Of a DNA stretch of 64,000 bases, positions 54,786 to 63,431 are shown piece after piece. The stretch is from assembly GCA_029202485.1 (NCBI GenBank), contig CP119313.1, forward strand, positions 3,038,001 through 3,102,000, in the 5' to 3' direction. The notes beneath the pieces are model-generated. The model worked only from the letters and a program-made list of their open reading frames with translations, was not told where the DNA came from and made no database searches. Source of the stretch: Candidatus Pedobacter colombiensis. GTDB lineage: Bacteria; Bacteroidota; Bacteroidia; Sphingobacteriales; Sphingobacteriaceae. Positions within the stretch are counted from its first letter, which is position 1. Every line of letters begins with the position of its first letter. A program made the translations under genes and the position numbers.

Positions 54786-56384
54786 TTACTTAATTGAATC
54801 TCCCGAAATAACCCTTACTGCCTCTGTAACTTCCCTCTCAGTTAAAACAGGAGTTTTAGCATGACTAAAGTTATTATTTCCTAACGTTATATTTTTAATC
54901 TTTTCTCCACTTAATTTTAAGTACACTTCCGTACCCACAACCGGAAAAGAATTATAAATAAACGCGTCATTTACGTTTTTAAGATCTATTACTGCTGCAT
55001 TTTTATGTGGCTCATAACTCTTCAACCCATTAATAGTCAACATTTTTACATTATCGACTTTTACTGAAGGGCCGATTTCTGTATTTACCTGGACATTATG
55101 AAATTCTATCCTGTTGGAATTATGAATATCAAATCCCGTTTTAGCTTCCATATTGATATCGTTAAAGCTGATATTCTCAATAGGCATTTCTTCCAATCCA
55201 TTTAGATAAGCAGCCTGATTTACCTGCGCTGTAATGTTGCTAAAATGGATATTTCTGAATCTTGGTGTACGCTCAGAGATAGGCTCAACCACCGTTTTAG
55301 CATATTGCAGATCAAGCACAATAGCCTGTAGGCCTATATTTTTCATGATGATGTTATCTACTCTGATTTCTTCAACTATGCCACCTCTTCCACGTGCAGA
55401 TTTGATACGGATACCCCGATCTGTGCCATCAAATACACAGTTAGAAATAGTAATCTTTCTTACATCACCAGACATTTCGCTACCAATAACCACCCCCCCA
55501 TGACCGGAAAGCATGGTGCAGTTGGTAATGGTATAGTTCTCGGCCGGAACAGCCATTTTTCTGCCCGGTTCATCTTTACCCGATTTAATGGTAATGCAAT
55601 CATCCCCAACGCTAATGTGGCAATTAGAAATGTGTACGTTGTTACAAGACTCAGGATTGATTCCGTCTGTATTTGGCGAATGTGGGTTGTTAATCGTTAC
55701 TGCGTGAACAGTTACATTTTCGCAAAACTCGGGGTTAACCGTCCAGAAAGGAGAATTACGGATACTAATTCCCTCTATCAAAACATTTTTACAATACATA
55801 GTCTGAATAAATGGCGGACGAAGAAAGCCTCGTTTCATCTGCTTTGGCTCATCAGGCATAAGTATATCCTTATTGAGCTCATCAAATTGATATTGCCATT
55901 TAGATCTTGTCTGTCCTTCTTTATAACCTTCTACAAAATCCCACCATTTTTTACCATGTCCATCTATGATGCCTCGACCCTTAATGGCAATATTTTCTGC
56001 TTTATATGCATAAAACAAAGGGGAGAAACTAGTTACATCTACCCCTTCATATCTGCTTTTTACCATGGGTAGATAATCATCAAAATTATCACTAAAATGA
56101 AGCTCAGCTCCTGCATCAATAAAAATAGTGATGTTACTTTTCAGGTGTATTGCTCCTGTTAAATATTTCCCGGCAGGGAAATAGACAGTACCTCCACCAG
56201 CTTTTGAAGCTGCATCAATGGCCCTTCTAATAGCTGAAGTGGCTAATTTGCTACTGTCATTCTTTGCACCATACTTTAACACATTGTAATAAGGTTGTGC
56301 GTTTGCATTAAGAACTATTGCACAGCAACATGCTATAAAAATGGTAAAAAATCTGGTAACAGGATACGAATTACAAAACTTCAT
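54786..56384 (-). CDS. Polygalacturonase-like exo-enzyme, GH28
   Basis: 532 residues with a signal peptide (VLNANAQP). Parallel beta-helix with the full GH28 set: NTDG at 238-241, DD at 261-262 in SVGDDCITIKSG, GHG around His295, and RIK at 326-328. The large N-terminal region and long FLRPPFIQ loop fit an exo-acting bacterial galacturonidase or rhamnogalacturonan hydrolase. It acts in the periplasm on galacturonan fragments left by the PL1 lyases. Its start is 20 bases after the MGH1-like stop and its end is 16 bases before GH95. Confidence 0.94.
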   Translation of the reverse strand: MKFCNSYPVTRFFTIFIACCCAIVLNANAQPYYNVLKYGAKNDSSKLATSAIRRAIDAASKAGGGTVYFPAGKYLTGAIHLKSNITIFIDAGAELHFSDNFDDYLPMVKSRYEGVDVTSFSPLFYAYKAENIAIKGRGIIDGHGKKWWDFVEGYKEGQTRSKWQYQFDELNKDILMPDEPKQMKRGFLRPPFIQTMYCKNVLIEGISIRNSPFWTVNPEFCENVTVHAVTINNPHSPNTDGINPESCNNVHISNCHISVGDDCITIKSGKDEPGRKMAVPAENYTITNCTMLSGHGGVVIGSEMSGDVRKITISNCVFDGTDRGIRIKSARGRGGIVEEIRVDNIIMKNIGLQAIVLDLQYAKTVVEPISERTPRFRNIHFSNITAQVNQAAYLNGLEEMPIENISFNDINMEAKTGFDIHNSNRIEFHNVQVNTEIGPSVKVDNVKMLTINGLKSYEPHKNAAVIDLKNVNDAFIYNSFPVVGTEVYLKLSGEKIKNITLGNNNFSHAKTPVLTEREVTEAVRVISGDSIK

Positions 56385-56404
56385 TTTTCGGCTATATTAA
56401 CTGG

Positions 56405-57949
56405 TTATTTAAGTTGAATTACTGCAGGTTTTAAGTTCGCAGCATGATAAATTTCTTTTCCGTTGGCATAGATGTACAACCCTTTTCCTTTATTGTATTT
56501 CTTACCGGTTTTATCCCATAATACTTTAAGAATCTTTCCGTGATATGAGATGTTATCCAGTTGAAACCAATCCCAAGCCCCTTCCGGAATTAAAGGATAA
56601 AATCCAATGGCATTATCTACCCTTGGTTTAATACCGATCAAATCATTAATTACTAAATCGCAAAAAGTAGAGTGGTTATAAAAACTGCTTCTTGGGTTAT
56701 CACCTTTCAGCCATTCGCCATTCTTTTCATCCTGATACTCCCCCAGATAGGGTTTACCATTCTTCTGATGAGACTTAGCGTATTTATGGAGTTCATCATA
56801 AAAGACTTTTGTGGTCATCTTACCATGATTTTTATAATTGGTAAGCAAATTAGCCAACCCCTTTAAGGTTTGGGCACTGGCAAAAGGCCATAAAGCACCA
56901 TCCCATTCACAATTATGCCCGGAGCCTCTGGTTCTGAATGAAGGTTCTCTTCTTTCAGCAGTAGTTAAACCCCAAGGTGCATTAAATCCTCCGGTATCCA
57001 ATAGCTGGTCCCAGGCCTTAGCATAAATTGGTTGATCAGCAGGCAAGTTAAAATCCCATGGAATAAATCCTATCGCTTCGCGTGCATTTGCCAGTTCTCC
57101 ATGGGCCATTCCGGTTTTAAAAAAGCTTGCTTTGCTATCCCAAAGACTATCTTGCACTAATTTTTTAAGCTCGTCAGCTTTACCATTATATTTTTGCACA
57201 AGTGCCTTATCACCAATAATATCAGCTATACTAGCCAGTGCTTTAGCATTTCCATACATATAACTGTTAATTGTTGGTCTTCTGTTCTCTTCTTTTCTCG
57301 ATCCACTCACCGACTCTTCCATGCCGTCTTTTACATCAAACTGCCAGAACAAACCACTCTTTAACTGCCTTTCCTTTTCCCACTTGGCATAATCGGCATC
57401 CAATGCAGGCAAAATGCGTTTTAAATGAGCTATATCGGGTGTTACTAAATAATTCTGATAAACAGCATCATCCAACCAACTGCTAAACTGATGGAAACGC
57501 TGCCTGCTCTGACCAACATCAGCATAATACAACCAGAAGTCTATGTATTCCTTTAAATAATCTGTGTTTTTAAGCCAGCGGCCTTCGTAAATGTGATGTC
57601 CCAGCGCACAACTAATAGAATTATATTTACCGGCATGTTTAACAGGTTCAATAAACTCAGTGAAGATAAAACCTTCGGGTGTTTTTACAAGATGTTTGCG
57701 AAAAGACCACCAACGGTAATAATAATTTTGCTCCAGCACTTTGTCCGGGCAGTCCAGCAAAGGTATGTTTTGTGCAAGCCAATCATAAGATTGCGCATTT
57801 GGCACAAAATTTTTGACGGCTTCTGTATCAATGGAGTTAAAATAAGTCACATATTTTTTAAGCTTTGCCGTGACCTGTGATTGCGCAAAAACTCCAGTTC
57901 CGACCAGCAAAAACAGGGCAATGGCTATTAATTCTTTTCTATTCATCAT
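56405..57949 (-). CDS. (alpha/alpha)6-barrel glycosidase of MGH1-like type, possibly GH142-like
   Basis: 514 residues with a signal peptide (GVFAQSQ). The start overlaps the GH138-like stop (TAATG). The protein has successive helical hairpins and (alpha/alpha)6-glycosidase motifs: YYYRWWSFRKHLV near the start, QFSSWLDDAVYQNYL, FWQFDVKDGMEESVSGSR, RRPTINSYMYGNAKALASIA, FNAPWGLTTAERREPSF, CEWDGALWPFASAQTL. These resemble the MGH1-like/GH63-superfamily. GH142, a beta-L-arabinofuranosidase group found in RG-II degradation, is one candidate, but I cannot verify it. It is clearly a glycosidase; its substrate is unknown. Confidence 0.75.
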   Translation of the reverse strand: MMNRKELIAIALFLLVGTGVFAQSQVTAKLKKYVTYFNSIDTEAVKNFVPNAQSYDWLAQNIPLLDCPDKVLEQNYYYRWWSFRKHLVKTPEGFIFTEFIEPVKHAGKYNSISCALGHHIYEGRWLKNTDYLKEYIDFWLYYADVGQSRQRFHQFSSWLDDAVYQNYLVTPDIAHLKRILPALDADYAKWEKERQLKSGLFWQFDVKDGMEESVSGSRKEENRRPTINSYMYGNAKALASIADIIGDKALVQKYNGKADELKKLVQDSLWDSKASFFKTGMAHGELANAREAIGFIPWDFNLPADQPIYAKAWDQLLDTGGFNAPWGLTTAERREPSFRTRGSGHNCEWDGALWPFASAQTLKGLANLLTNYKNHGKMTTKVFYDELHKYAKSHQKNGKPYLGEYQDEKNGEWLKGDNPRSSFYNHSTFCDLVINDLIGIKPRVDNAIGFYPLIPEGAWDWFQLDNISYHGKILKVLWDKTGKKYNKGKGLYIYANGKEIYHAANLKPAVIQLK

Positions 57950-60690
57950 TATTCAAATAACCAATCAATATCTTTTCCCTTGCCATCCAATCCTGCATTA
58001 TAAATCCGCATTTTCTGACTTTCACTAATAAAACCAAGAATCATGCAAGCTCCCTTTCCTAAAGTTAAAGTATTTGTTCCTGCTTCAAACGAATAAGCGT
58101 GCACGTTAATCGGTGGATAGCCATCTAAAACCAGGGCATTGGAGATCTTTATCTCCGATTGTCCATAATTATTTGCGCTGGCATCAGTTTCCAATTCTGG
58201 CGCAGCCAGATAAGAACGCCCTTTTTTATTGAAGAAGCCAACCAACACTTTTACCGGAGTTGTATTACTAAACTTAAGTGTAGTACCGGATTTTATCTGT
58301 TGTGCTTTATTCAATTTTACACCTTTAAGTCCTATCAATTTTTCTGTGACATCTTTTATAGGGGCAACTGAATCAATAAATACCCCCGCATCTTTATTAA
58401 TGATGTAGCTTTCGTTGCCCGACAATAGTTTAACTACAGCATTTTTAAATGGCTCCATAATATTCGCTTTTCCTAAACCTACTGATTTTAAGGAGTCAAT
58501 ACTTCTTTTAAAATGGTTAAGCTCTTTGGTAAACACCGGTAACATTTCCTTCCAGTGGATAAAAGTTTTGTCTACCCCACGCATTGGTATTTTACGTTGT
58601 TTGGTTTGCATGCTGTTTGCATACAGGTAATCATTCTGTGTCAGTTTAACCAGATCAGCATAATAATCAACGCTCTTTTCCAGAAATGGTAAAGCCTTTT
58701 CCAAATCGGCTACATCATTAGAATACTTATACCGTAAAACCCATAGTGCAGACTTTACCTTTTCTGCATAAAAATTTGCCATGGCGTCATAACAATACAT
58801 ATCGTTCCTAAGTCTTCTAAACTCTGCTGTATCTTTGGTAACGGTTGGCGCTGCTTTATTTATAGCTGCCAACGCTTGTTTACCATGTGCGATCACTTCT
58901 TTAGCTACCTGCACCGGTGTTTCTCCAATATGCCCCTGTTTTTTCCATTCCTTCTCAGCATACTCGATTATCATCTCCCCTTCCGGCGCTTCTGATTCGT
59001 ACATTAAAGTAAATAAGCCATAACGATAAGGATTGATCAGCTGCGTCATTAACATACCTAATGTTAAGGTCTGCCTGTTTCCATCTGTAATCCCGTAACG
59101 ACGTAAAAGCTTAGGAGAAATCTCTCCTGATGCTTCATAAGCATCTAAAATTGCTTTGCCTCCGTTTAAATCAGTGCCATATTTGTTGGCTAATTCCTGT
59201 CCCCAGTAATTGATCTCCTCATTTCTATCTCTGGCAGAATTCCATGCATACCTGGCCCATTCTTTGTACCAAATCCAATCCCTATCGACCTGTAATTGTC
59301 TTTCGCTAATCTTATCAGCCGTATAAGGCCAATCCCAGTAACCGGATTGCGGATAAAGATGCAAGCCCTTAGCTCCATATATTTTATTCATGGCCTGTAC
59401 TGATTTCTGGATAAAATCAGCAGAACCATAGCGAAAGGGTTCAAGATTAGCCAGAATATGCACATTAGCAATATGAACGGTACCAATTGCACTTAATTTT
59501 CTATGTAACTCTGCCCAACTTCCCCTTGGTGTATAGGTAGTTAAAGCTTCACCATTAAACTTATTTTCGGTGTACAGATTTTTATATAAAGGTAAAGCTG
59601 ATGCCATTACTCTTGGTGCATCTGTATCATGAGCTCTCAAAACAATTGGAGGTTCATTTTTAATACCAGCAGCTTTTAAACCGTCTTTTACACCAGGAAT
59701 AATTGTCTCAGTAAACCAATCCACATCATCCTGTCCTACACCTTCCATCGCTTCGCCCAAAGCCACTAACAAGCCTACATTAGGATATTTCTCCACAAAG
59801 GCAGCAATAGATTTGCGGGTATAATCGGCTATTAATGGAATAATGGGACGATTTCTATCCTGGGTTTTCATGTGATGTTTTTCGGCAAAAGGCTTTGGAA
59901 TAAGAATGTTATAAAACATCTGAATTACCCATATACCACGTTTATCCGCTTCTTCTGTAAGAAACTTAAACATTTCTTCATTCTTTTTAAAAGTCTCATC
60001 ACTTACTTCTACTGCGTAAGGATAATCTTTAAGTCTGACCAACGATGCGAAAGGATGTCCATTCCAAAGATATAATGAATTATAACGGTTCTCTACCATC
60101 ATGTCCAAATACTGTATCCACAATGCTTTATCATAAAACCAAGGAAAAGTTTCTGGTGTATAGGGATATTCATATACATCTCTGCCGGGCAAATACTCAG
60201 GCTTTTGTAATCCGATGCATGTGCCACGTAATACCATTTCTGGCTGATCTATAAGAGATATATCTTCGGGGAGTTTACCTTTAGTTTTTATTTCATCTGC
60301 AAGCTCCATGCAACCGTACAAAGCCCCGGAATGATCTGTACCTTCAACAACAAGGTTCTTGTCTTTGGTGTAACTGATGCTAAACCCTTCTTTTCCGGGT
60401 TGTTTACCTGAATTGGTTGTTGATAAACCAGTCAGTAGTTTATCTCCTTTTGTACCGATTACAATCAGTTCGCTGCCTTTTGGCACTTTATCACTTTGTA
60501 CAATCTTAACATCATAACCAATTAATGATAATGATTTTACCAATCTATCTGCTCCGAATTTAACCCTTGAATTGCTTTGGATTGGAATAACGATAGTGCG
60601 TTTATTTTTTTTATAAACCTCAATCGCACCAGATCCTGTAGTGCTAAAAAGCAAAAAACACAAACAAATAAAAATGGGGAAATTTCTCAT
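57949..60690 (-). CDS. GH138-like alpha-D-galacturonidase
   Basis: 913 residues with a signal peptide (TTGSGAIE). The N-terminal alpha/beta domain (about 30-150, VIGTKGDKLLTGL, NLVVEGTDHSGALYGCMELAD) is of the GH20/GH67-type. The TIM barrel (about 150-480) has NRYNSLYLWNGHPFASL, NVGLLVALGEAMEG and NKFNGEAL. The last 430 residues are helical plus a C-terminal beta-sandwich. Glu313 and Glu381 are spaced almost as the catalytic pair reported for BpGH138 (Glu294, Glu361; from memory). GH138 removes galacturonic acid from RG-II chain A. It is the first gene of the 60.7-48.4 kb operon, with promoter copy D in front. GH115, an alternative, has a different N-terminus. Confidence 0.7.
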   Translation of the reverse strand: MRNFPIFICLCFLLFSTTGSGAIEVYKKNKRTIVIPIQSNSRVKFGADRLVKSLSLIGYDVKIVQSDKVPKGSELIVIGTKGDKLLTGLSTTNSGKQPGKEGFSISYTKDKNLVVEGTDHSGALYGCMELADEIKTKGKLPEDISLIDQPEMVLRGTCIGLQKPEYLPGRDVYEYPYTPETFPWFYDKALWIQYLDMMVENRYNSLYLWNGHPFASLVRLKDYPYAVEVSDETFKKNEEMFKFLTEEADKRGIWVIQMFYNILIPKPFAEKHHMKTQDRNRPIIPLIADYTRKSIAAFVEKYPNVGLLVALGEAMEGVGQDDVDWFTETIIPGVKDGLKAAGIKNEPPIVLRAHDTDAPRVMASALPLYKNLYTENKFNGEALTTYTPRGSWAELHRKLSAIGTVHIANVHILANLEPFRYGSADFIQKSVQAMNKIYGAKGLHLYPQSGYWDWPYTADKISERQLQVDRDWIWYKEWARYAWNSARDRNEEINYWGQELANKYGTDLNGGKAILDAYEASGEISPKLLRRYGITDGNRQTLTLGMLMTQLINPYRYGLFTLMYESEAPEGEMIIEYAEKEWKKQGHIGETPVQVAKEVIAHGKQALAAINKAAPTVTKDTAEFRRLRNDMYCYDAMANFYAEKVKSALWVLRYKYSNDVADLEKALPFLEKSVDYYADLVKLTQNDYLYANSMQTKQRKIPMRGVDKTFIHWKEMLPVFTKELNHFKRSIDSLKSVGLGKANIMEPFKNAVVKLLSGNESYIINKDAGVFIDSVAPIKDVTEKLIGLKGVKLNKAQQIKSGTTLKFSNTTPVKVLVGFFNKKGRSYLAAPELETDASANNYGQSEIKISNALVLDGYPPINVHAYSFEAGTNTLTLGKGACMILGFISESQKMRIYNAGLDGKGKDIDWLFE

Positions 60691-60735
60691 TCAATACAGA
60701 TTTCAGAATATCTAAAGCTTTAAAAAAGTTCAGAC

Positions 60736-60743
60736 TACATTTG
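60736..60743 (+). promoter_or_regulatory. Possible -7 box for the ThuA gene
   Basis: TACATTTG matches TAnnTTTG on the plus strand, about 155 nt before the ThuA ATG. No convincing -33 element is seen upstream. Confidence 0.3.
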
Positions 60744-60760
60744 GTTAAATATGCAAATCT

Positions 60761-60826
60761 CAAATATAGTTACTGGCCTATAGGCTTTACTATATTATTT
60801 CCCCAAAATCCTGTAGGATATTACCA
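60761..60826 (-). promoter_or_regulatory. Promoter copy D: shared operator plus -7 box, before GH138 operon
   Basis: Plus-strand CAAATATA at 60761-60768 is an exact leftward -7 box (TATATTTG). The operator at 60798-60826 reads TTTCCCCAAAAT, continued by CCTGTAGGATATTACCA, 29 bp from the box. The leader to the GH138 ATG is about 65 nt. It also lies 71 bp before the divergent ThuA start. Confidence 0.68.
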
Positions 60827-60896
60827 TTGGCTATTTCAAGTTGTAAAAAAGCTGTTATACTTAATAAAAAATCATATTTTAATACAAACTTTCTTT

Positions 60897-61622
60897 ATGA
60901 AATCAATAGGAATCGTCTTCATACTCTGCTTTATCACCATAGGTTGTTTTGCGCAGAAAAAAAATCATATTCTTATCATTACCGGAGGCCATGGATTTAA
61001 ACAGATACCATTTTACAATATGTTTGACTCCCTGGGCAATATCAGTTATGATAAACTAAAACAACCTGAAGCTAACGAACTGATCGCTTCTCCTGCGGTT
61101 GATAAATACGACGCCCTGGTTTTCTATGATATGTATGATACAATCACGCCTCCACAAAAACAAGCCTACCTGAAATTATTGAATAAAGGAAAGGCAATGA
61201 TTTTTCTGCATCATTCACTTGTATCTTATCAGAAATGGGATGAATTTCAACGGATTATAGGTGGCAAGTATTATACAGAACCAACAGTCATAAACGGTGA
61301 CACATTAAGCTCCAACTATCAACATGATGTAATTATTCCGGTAAAAATTGAAGACCCAAAACATCCGGTTACCAGAGGACTTAAAGATTTTGAAATCCAT
61401 GATGAAGTTTATGGTCGATTTGGTATTCAACCTGGCATAAAACCTTTACTCAGTACAACTCATCCGGGGAGCTCACGTTATATCGCATGGATTAATCCAT
61501 ACGGGAATAACAAAGTGCTTTTTATACAACTTGGACATGGACCAGAAGCTTTTGCCAATCCTAATTACAGAAAATTGTTGAAACAGGGAATTGAATGGTC
61601 TGTGGCCCAGCATAAAAAATAA
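60897..61622 (+). CDS. ThuA-domain (trehalose utilisation-like) secreted protein
   Basis: Start chosen at ATG 60897 (MKSIGIVFIL), 241 residues, which gives a clean signal peptide ending at TIGCFAQK; the longer frame from 60741 runs through promoter copy D. The body is a class-I glutamine-amidotransferase-like ThuA fold: ILIITGGHGFKQIPFYNMF, KYDALVFYDMYDT, KAMIFLHHSLVSYQKWDEF, HPVTRGLKDFEIHDEVYG and KVLFIQLGHGPEAFANPNYR. ThuA proteins occur widely in Bacteroidota sugar loci; the biochemical activity is generally unknown. It lies divergent from the GH138 operon and could share operator D. Confidence 0.85.
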   Translation: MKSIGIVFILCFITIGCFAQKKNHILIITGGHGFKQIPFYNMFDSLGNISYDKLKQPEANELIASPAVDKYDALVFYDMYDTITPPQKQAYLKLLNKGKAMIFLHHSLVSYQKWDEFQRIIGGKYYTEPTVINGDTLSSNYQHDVIIPVKIEDPKHPVTRGLKDFEIHDEVYGRFGIQPGIKPLLSTTHPGSSRYIAWINPYGNNKVLFIQLGHGPEAFANPNYRKLLKQGIEWSVAQHKK

Positions 61623-61637
61623 AAAGAGGTTATAAAT

Positions 61638-61669
61638 AAGAGGCATATAGTGCCGGCATTCATCCTCTT
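61638..61669 (+). terminator. Possible terminator after ThuA gene
   Basis: AAGAGG and CCTCTT form a 6-bp stem around a 20-nt loop that contains the palindrome TGCCGGCA, followed by CTTTAAATTTTT. It begins 15 nt after the stop. Confidence 0.4.
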
Positions 61670-61734
61670 CTTTAAATTTTTACAAAAAAACATTAACTTG
61701 CAGAAGTCAAACTTCTAGAAATTAACATCTCACC

Positions 61735-63426
61735 ATGAAATTAAAAATACCTAATAATCTCCGGACAGAAAAGCATCCTTTCAGGCAACTCTCAGTAACG
61801 TCCTTTATCATCAGCATACTTACCATTGTTTTTGGGCTTATCTTGCTTCTCACTGTAAAACAAGATTTAAAAGCAGGTTTCATAAATCTGGTAGTTGAGA
61901 AATTAAGTGCAGGTCTTGCCTTTCTCATAGTAGGCGGAATTTCATTCTGGAGGGGTTATCAGCATGAACGCAGCTTTGATCTTGATGAAACTTACAGTCC
62001 TGCTCAAAATAAACGTGTAAACAATTTACTGGGACAAAGAAACAAAGGCCAAAATGGCGCCAGTGCACTTTCAGATATTTTGCACAGCCATTCGTTTAGC
62101 CTCGTTGATATAGAAAAAAGCGATATCAAATGGTGGGAAGTATTATTTTTCAGATTAATATCAGGAAAAAAGAACTCAAAGATTGTTGATCATCTTCCTT
62201 ATCCTGTCACCCAATTCATCAAGAATCAATCTAAATCTATCTCGCTATTGGCCTCATTTTTAGTGATCTTATTCTTTTTCCTTTTTCTAGCTTACCTTGA
62301 GATTTTTCCGATAAACATGACCTGGATCAATCTGTTTATATTAGTAGGATTACTGAGCTTATGTAGACCATCGAGAATCGAGTCCTTAGTAGAAAGATCA
62401 CAAAAAAACGATATCAGATATAAAATTGTATTGTTTGTCATCTTCTTTATATTGACAATCTTTTTCTTTAAACCTTATACAGGCCAAATCAATTTTGCCC
62501 TATTTGCATTTATACTCGCTGTGGGTGCAATTATGATATTCACCTCGCTTGTTGCATTTAAATTAATAGAAAGGGCTTTCGGCAAACGTGAAGTAGTGAC
62601 CGTAAATGTTTCAACTTTAGGAAGGACCAATCACCGCACTTACACACAGCCCGGAAATCTGTTACAACAATTTGAGAATACAGTTGCTAAGCTAACAGGC
62701 TGGCAGACCAAGCAAGCTACCGCTTATGCTAAAGATGCGCTGGCTGGCGATGAGAACAGAAAGGGTGATTTCAATTTTGAATATGTTTATGAAACAGAAC
62801 CAGCCCTGTTCTCATCTACCTATGATGAGGAGACCGATCAACTGATTAAGAAGGTATGGGGTATTGGAACTATATTGATATGCCTGGGGATCATCCTCAT
62901 ATTTTGTAGTGTGATGACCACACCCGGCATAGATATTGACCTGGTTAAAAATCAACCCACTGCTGCACTGATCACTTACTCTCCCAATGTACTTTTATGC
63001 CTGTTCCTGGTGCTGCTTGGAATTGCAGTAAATTCTTTTGGCAGAAAGCTGGTTTATGAAATCTACATGTTTTTTAATACTGAGATTTTCTTCCAATCGA
63101 ACGTTATTCTATTTAATTGTACAGGAAATTATGATGAATTTGAGCAGCATGGTGGTGGGCTAAAACGTAAAGATACCTCTACAGACTTTACTCTTGATAT
63201 AAAGGTATGCAATGTTATCAGTAGTGTTTTTATCTACCCTTCCCTTAAAGCAGATGCACTTGCTAGACGCGAAAGGTTTATCGTAAAAACAGCTAAGAAC
63301 GATGCACTGCTCTCTCAATTACTTCATGATTATGCCGATAACTTAAGTACTTATATGTTGCCAGGAGATATCAATGTGATGAAAGAGCAGATCACCGATT
63401 TTCAAAGATCAAGGAACATAGAATAA
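61735..63426 (+). CDS. Unrecognised eight-helix membrane protein
   Basis: 563 residues without a signal peptide. Membrane segments are visible at about 21-42, 58-76, 165-190, 194-212, 222-242, 247-275, 372-396 and 412-440. A soluble stretch at about 285-370 (GRTNHRTYTQPGNLLQQFENTVAKL, FNFEYVYETEPALFS) and a soluble C-terminal 120 residues (FFNTEIFFQSNVILFNCTGN, DFTLDIKVCNVISSVFIYPS) look structured. I do not recognise the family. Nothing ties it to pectin use; it is probably a housekeeping or lineage-specific gene at the edge of the locus. It ends 5 bases before the convergent MFS gene. Confidence 0.75.
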   Translation: MKLKIPNNLRTEKHPFRQLSVTSFIISILTIVFGLILLLTVKQDLKAGFINLVVEKLSAGLAFLIVGGISFWRGYQHERSFDLDETYSPAQNKRVNNLLGQRNKGQNGASALSDILHSHSFSLVDIEKSDIKWWEVLFFRLISGKKNSKIVDHLPYPVTQFIKNQSKSISLLASFLVILFFFLFLAYLEIFPINMTWINLFILVGLLSLCRPSRIESLVERSQKNDIRYKIVLFVIFFILTIFFFKPYTGQINFALFAFILAVGAIMIFTSLVAFKLIERAFGKREVVTVNVSTLGRTNHRTYTQPGNLLQQFENTVAKLTGWQTKQATAYAKDALAGDENRKGDFNFEYVYETEPALFSSTYDEETDQLIKKVWGIGTILICLGIILIFCSVMTTPGIDIDLVKNQPTAALITYSPNVLLCLFLVLLGIAVNSFGRKLVYEIYMFFNTEIFFQSNVILFNCTGNYDEFEQHGGGLKRKDTSTDFTLDIKVCNVISSVFIYPSLKADALARRERFIVKTAKNDALLSQLLHDYADNLSTYMLPGDINVMKEQITDFQRSRNIE

Positions 63427-63431
63427 AAACT

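Noticed and set aside
55500..56072. 190-codon open frame on the plus strand inside the GH28 gene
   Set aside because: It is antisense to a frame with complete GH28 catalytic motifs, and its own translation is low-complexity with no recognisable domain.
57949..60690. GH115 alpha-glucuronidase as identity of the 913-residue protein
   Set aside because: The N-terminal domain and barrel motifs differ from what I expect of GH115, and the Glu313/Glu381 spacing fits GH138 better. Still not verified by search.
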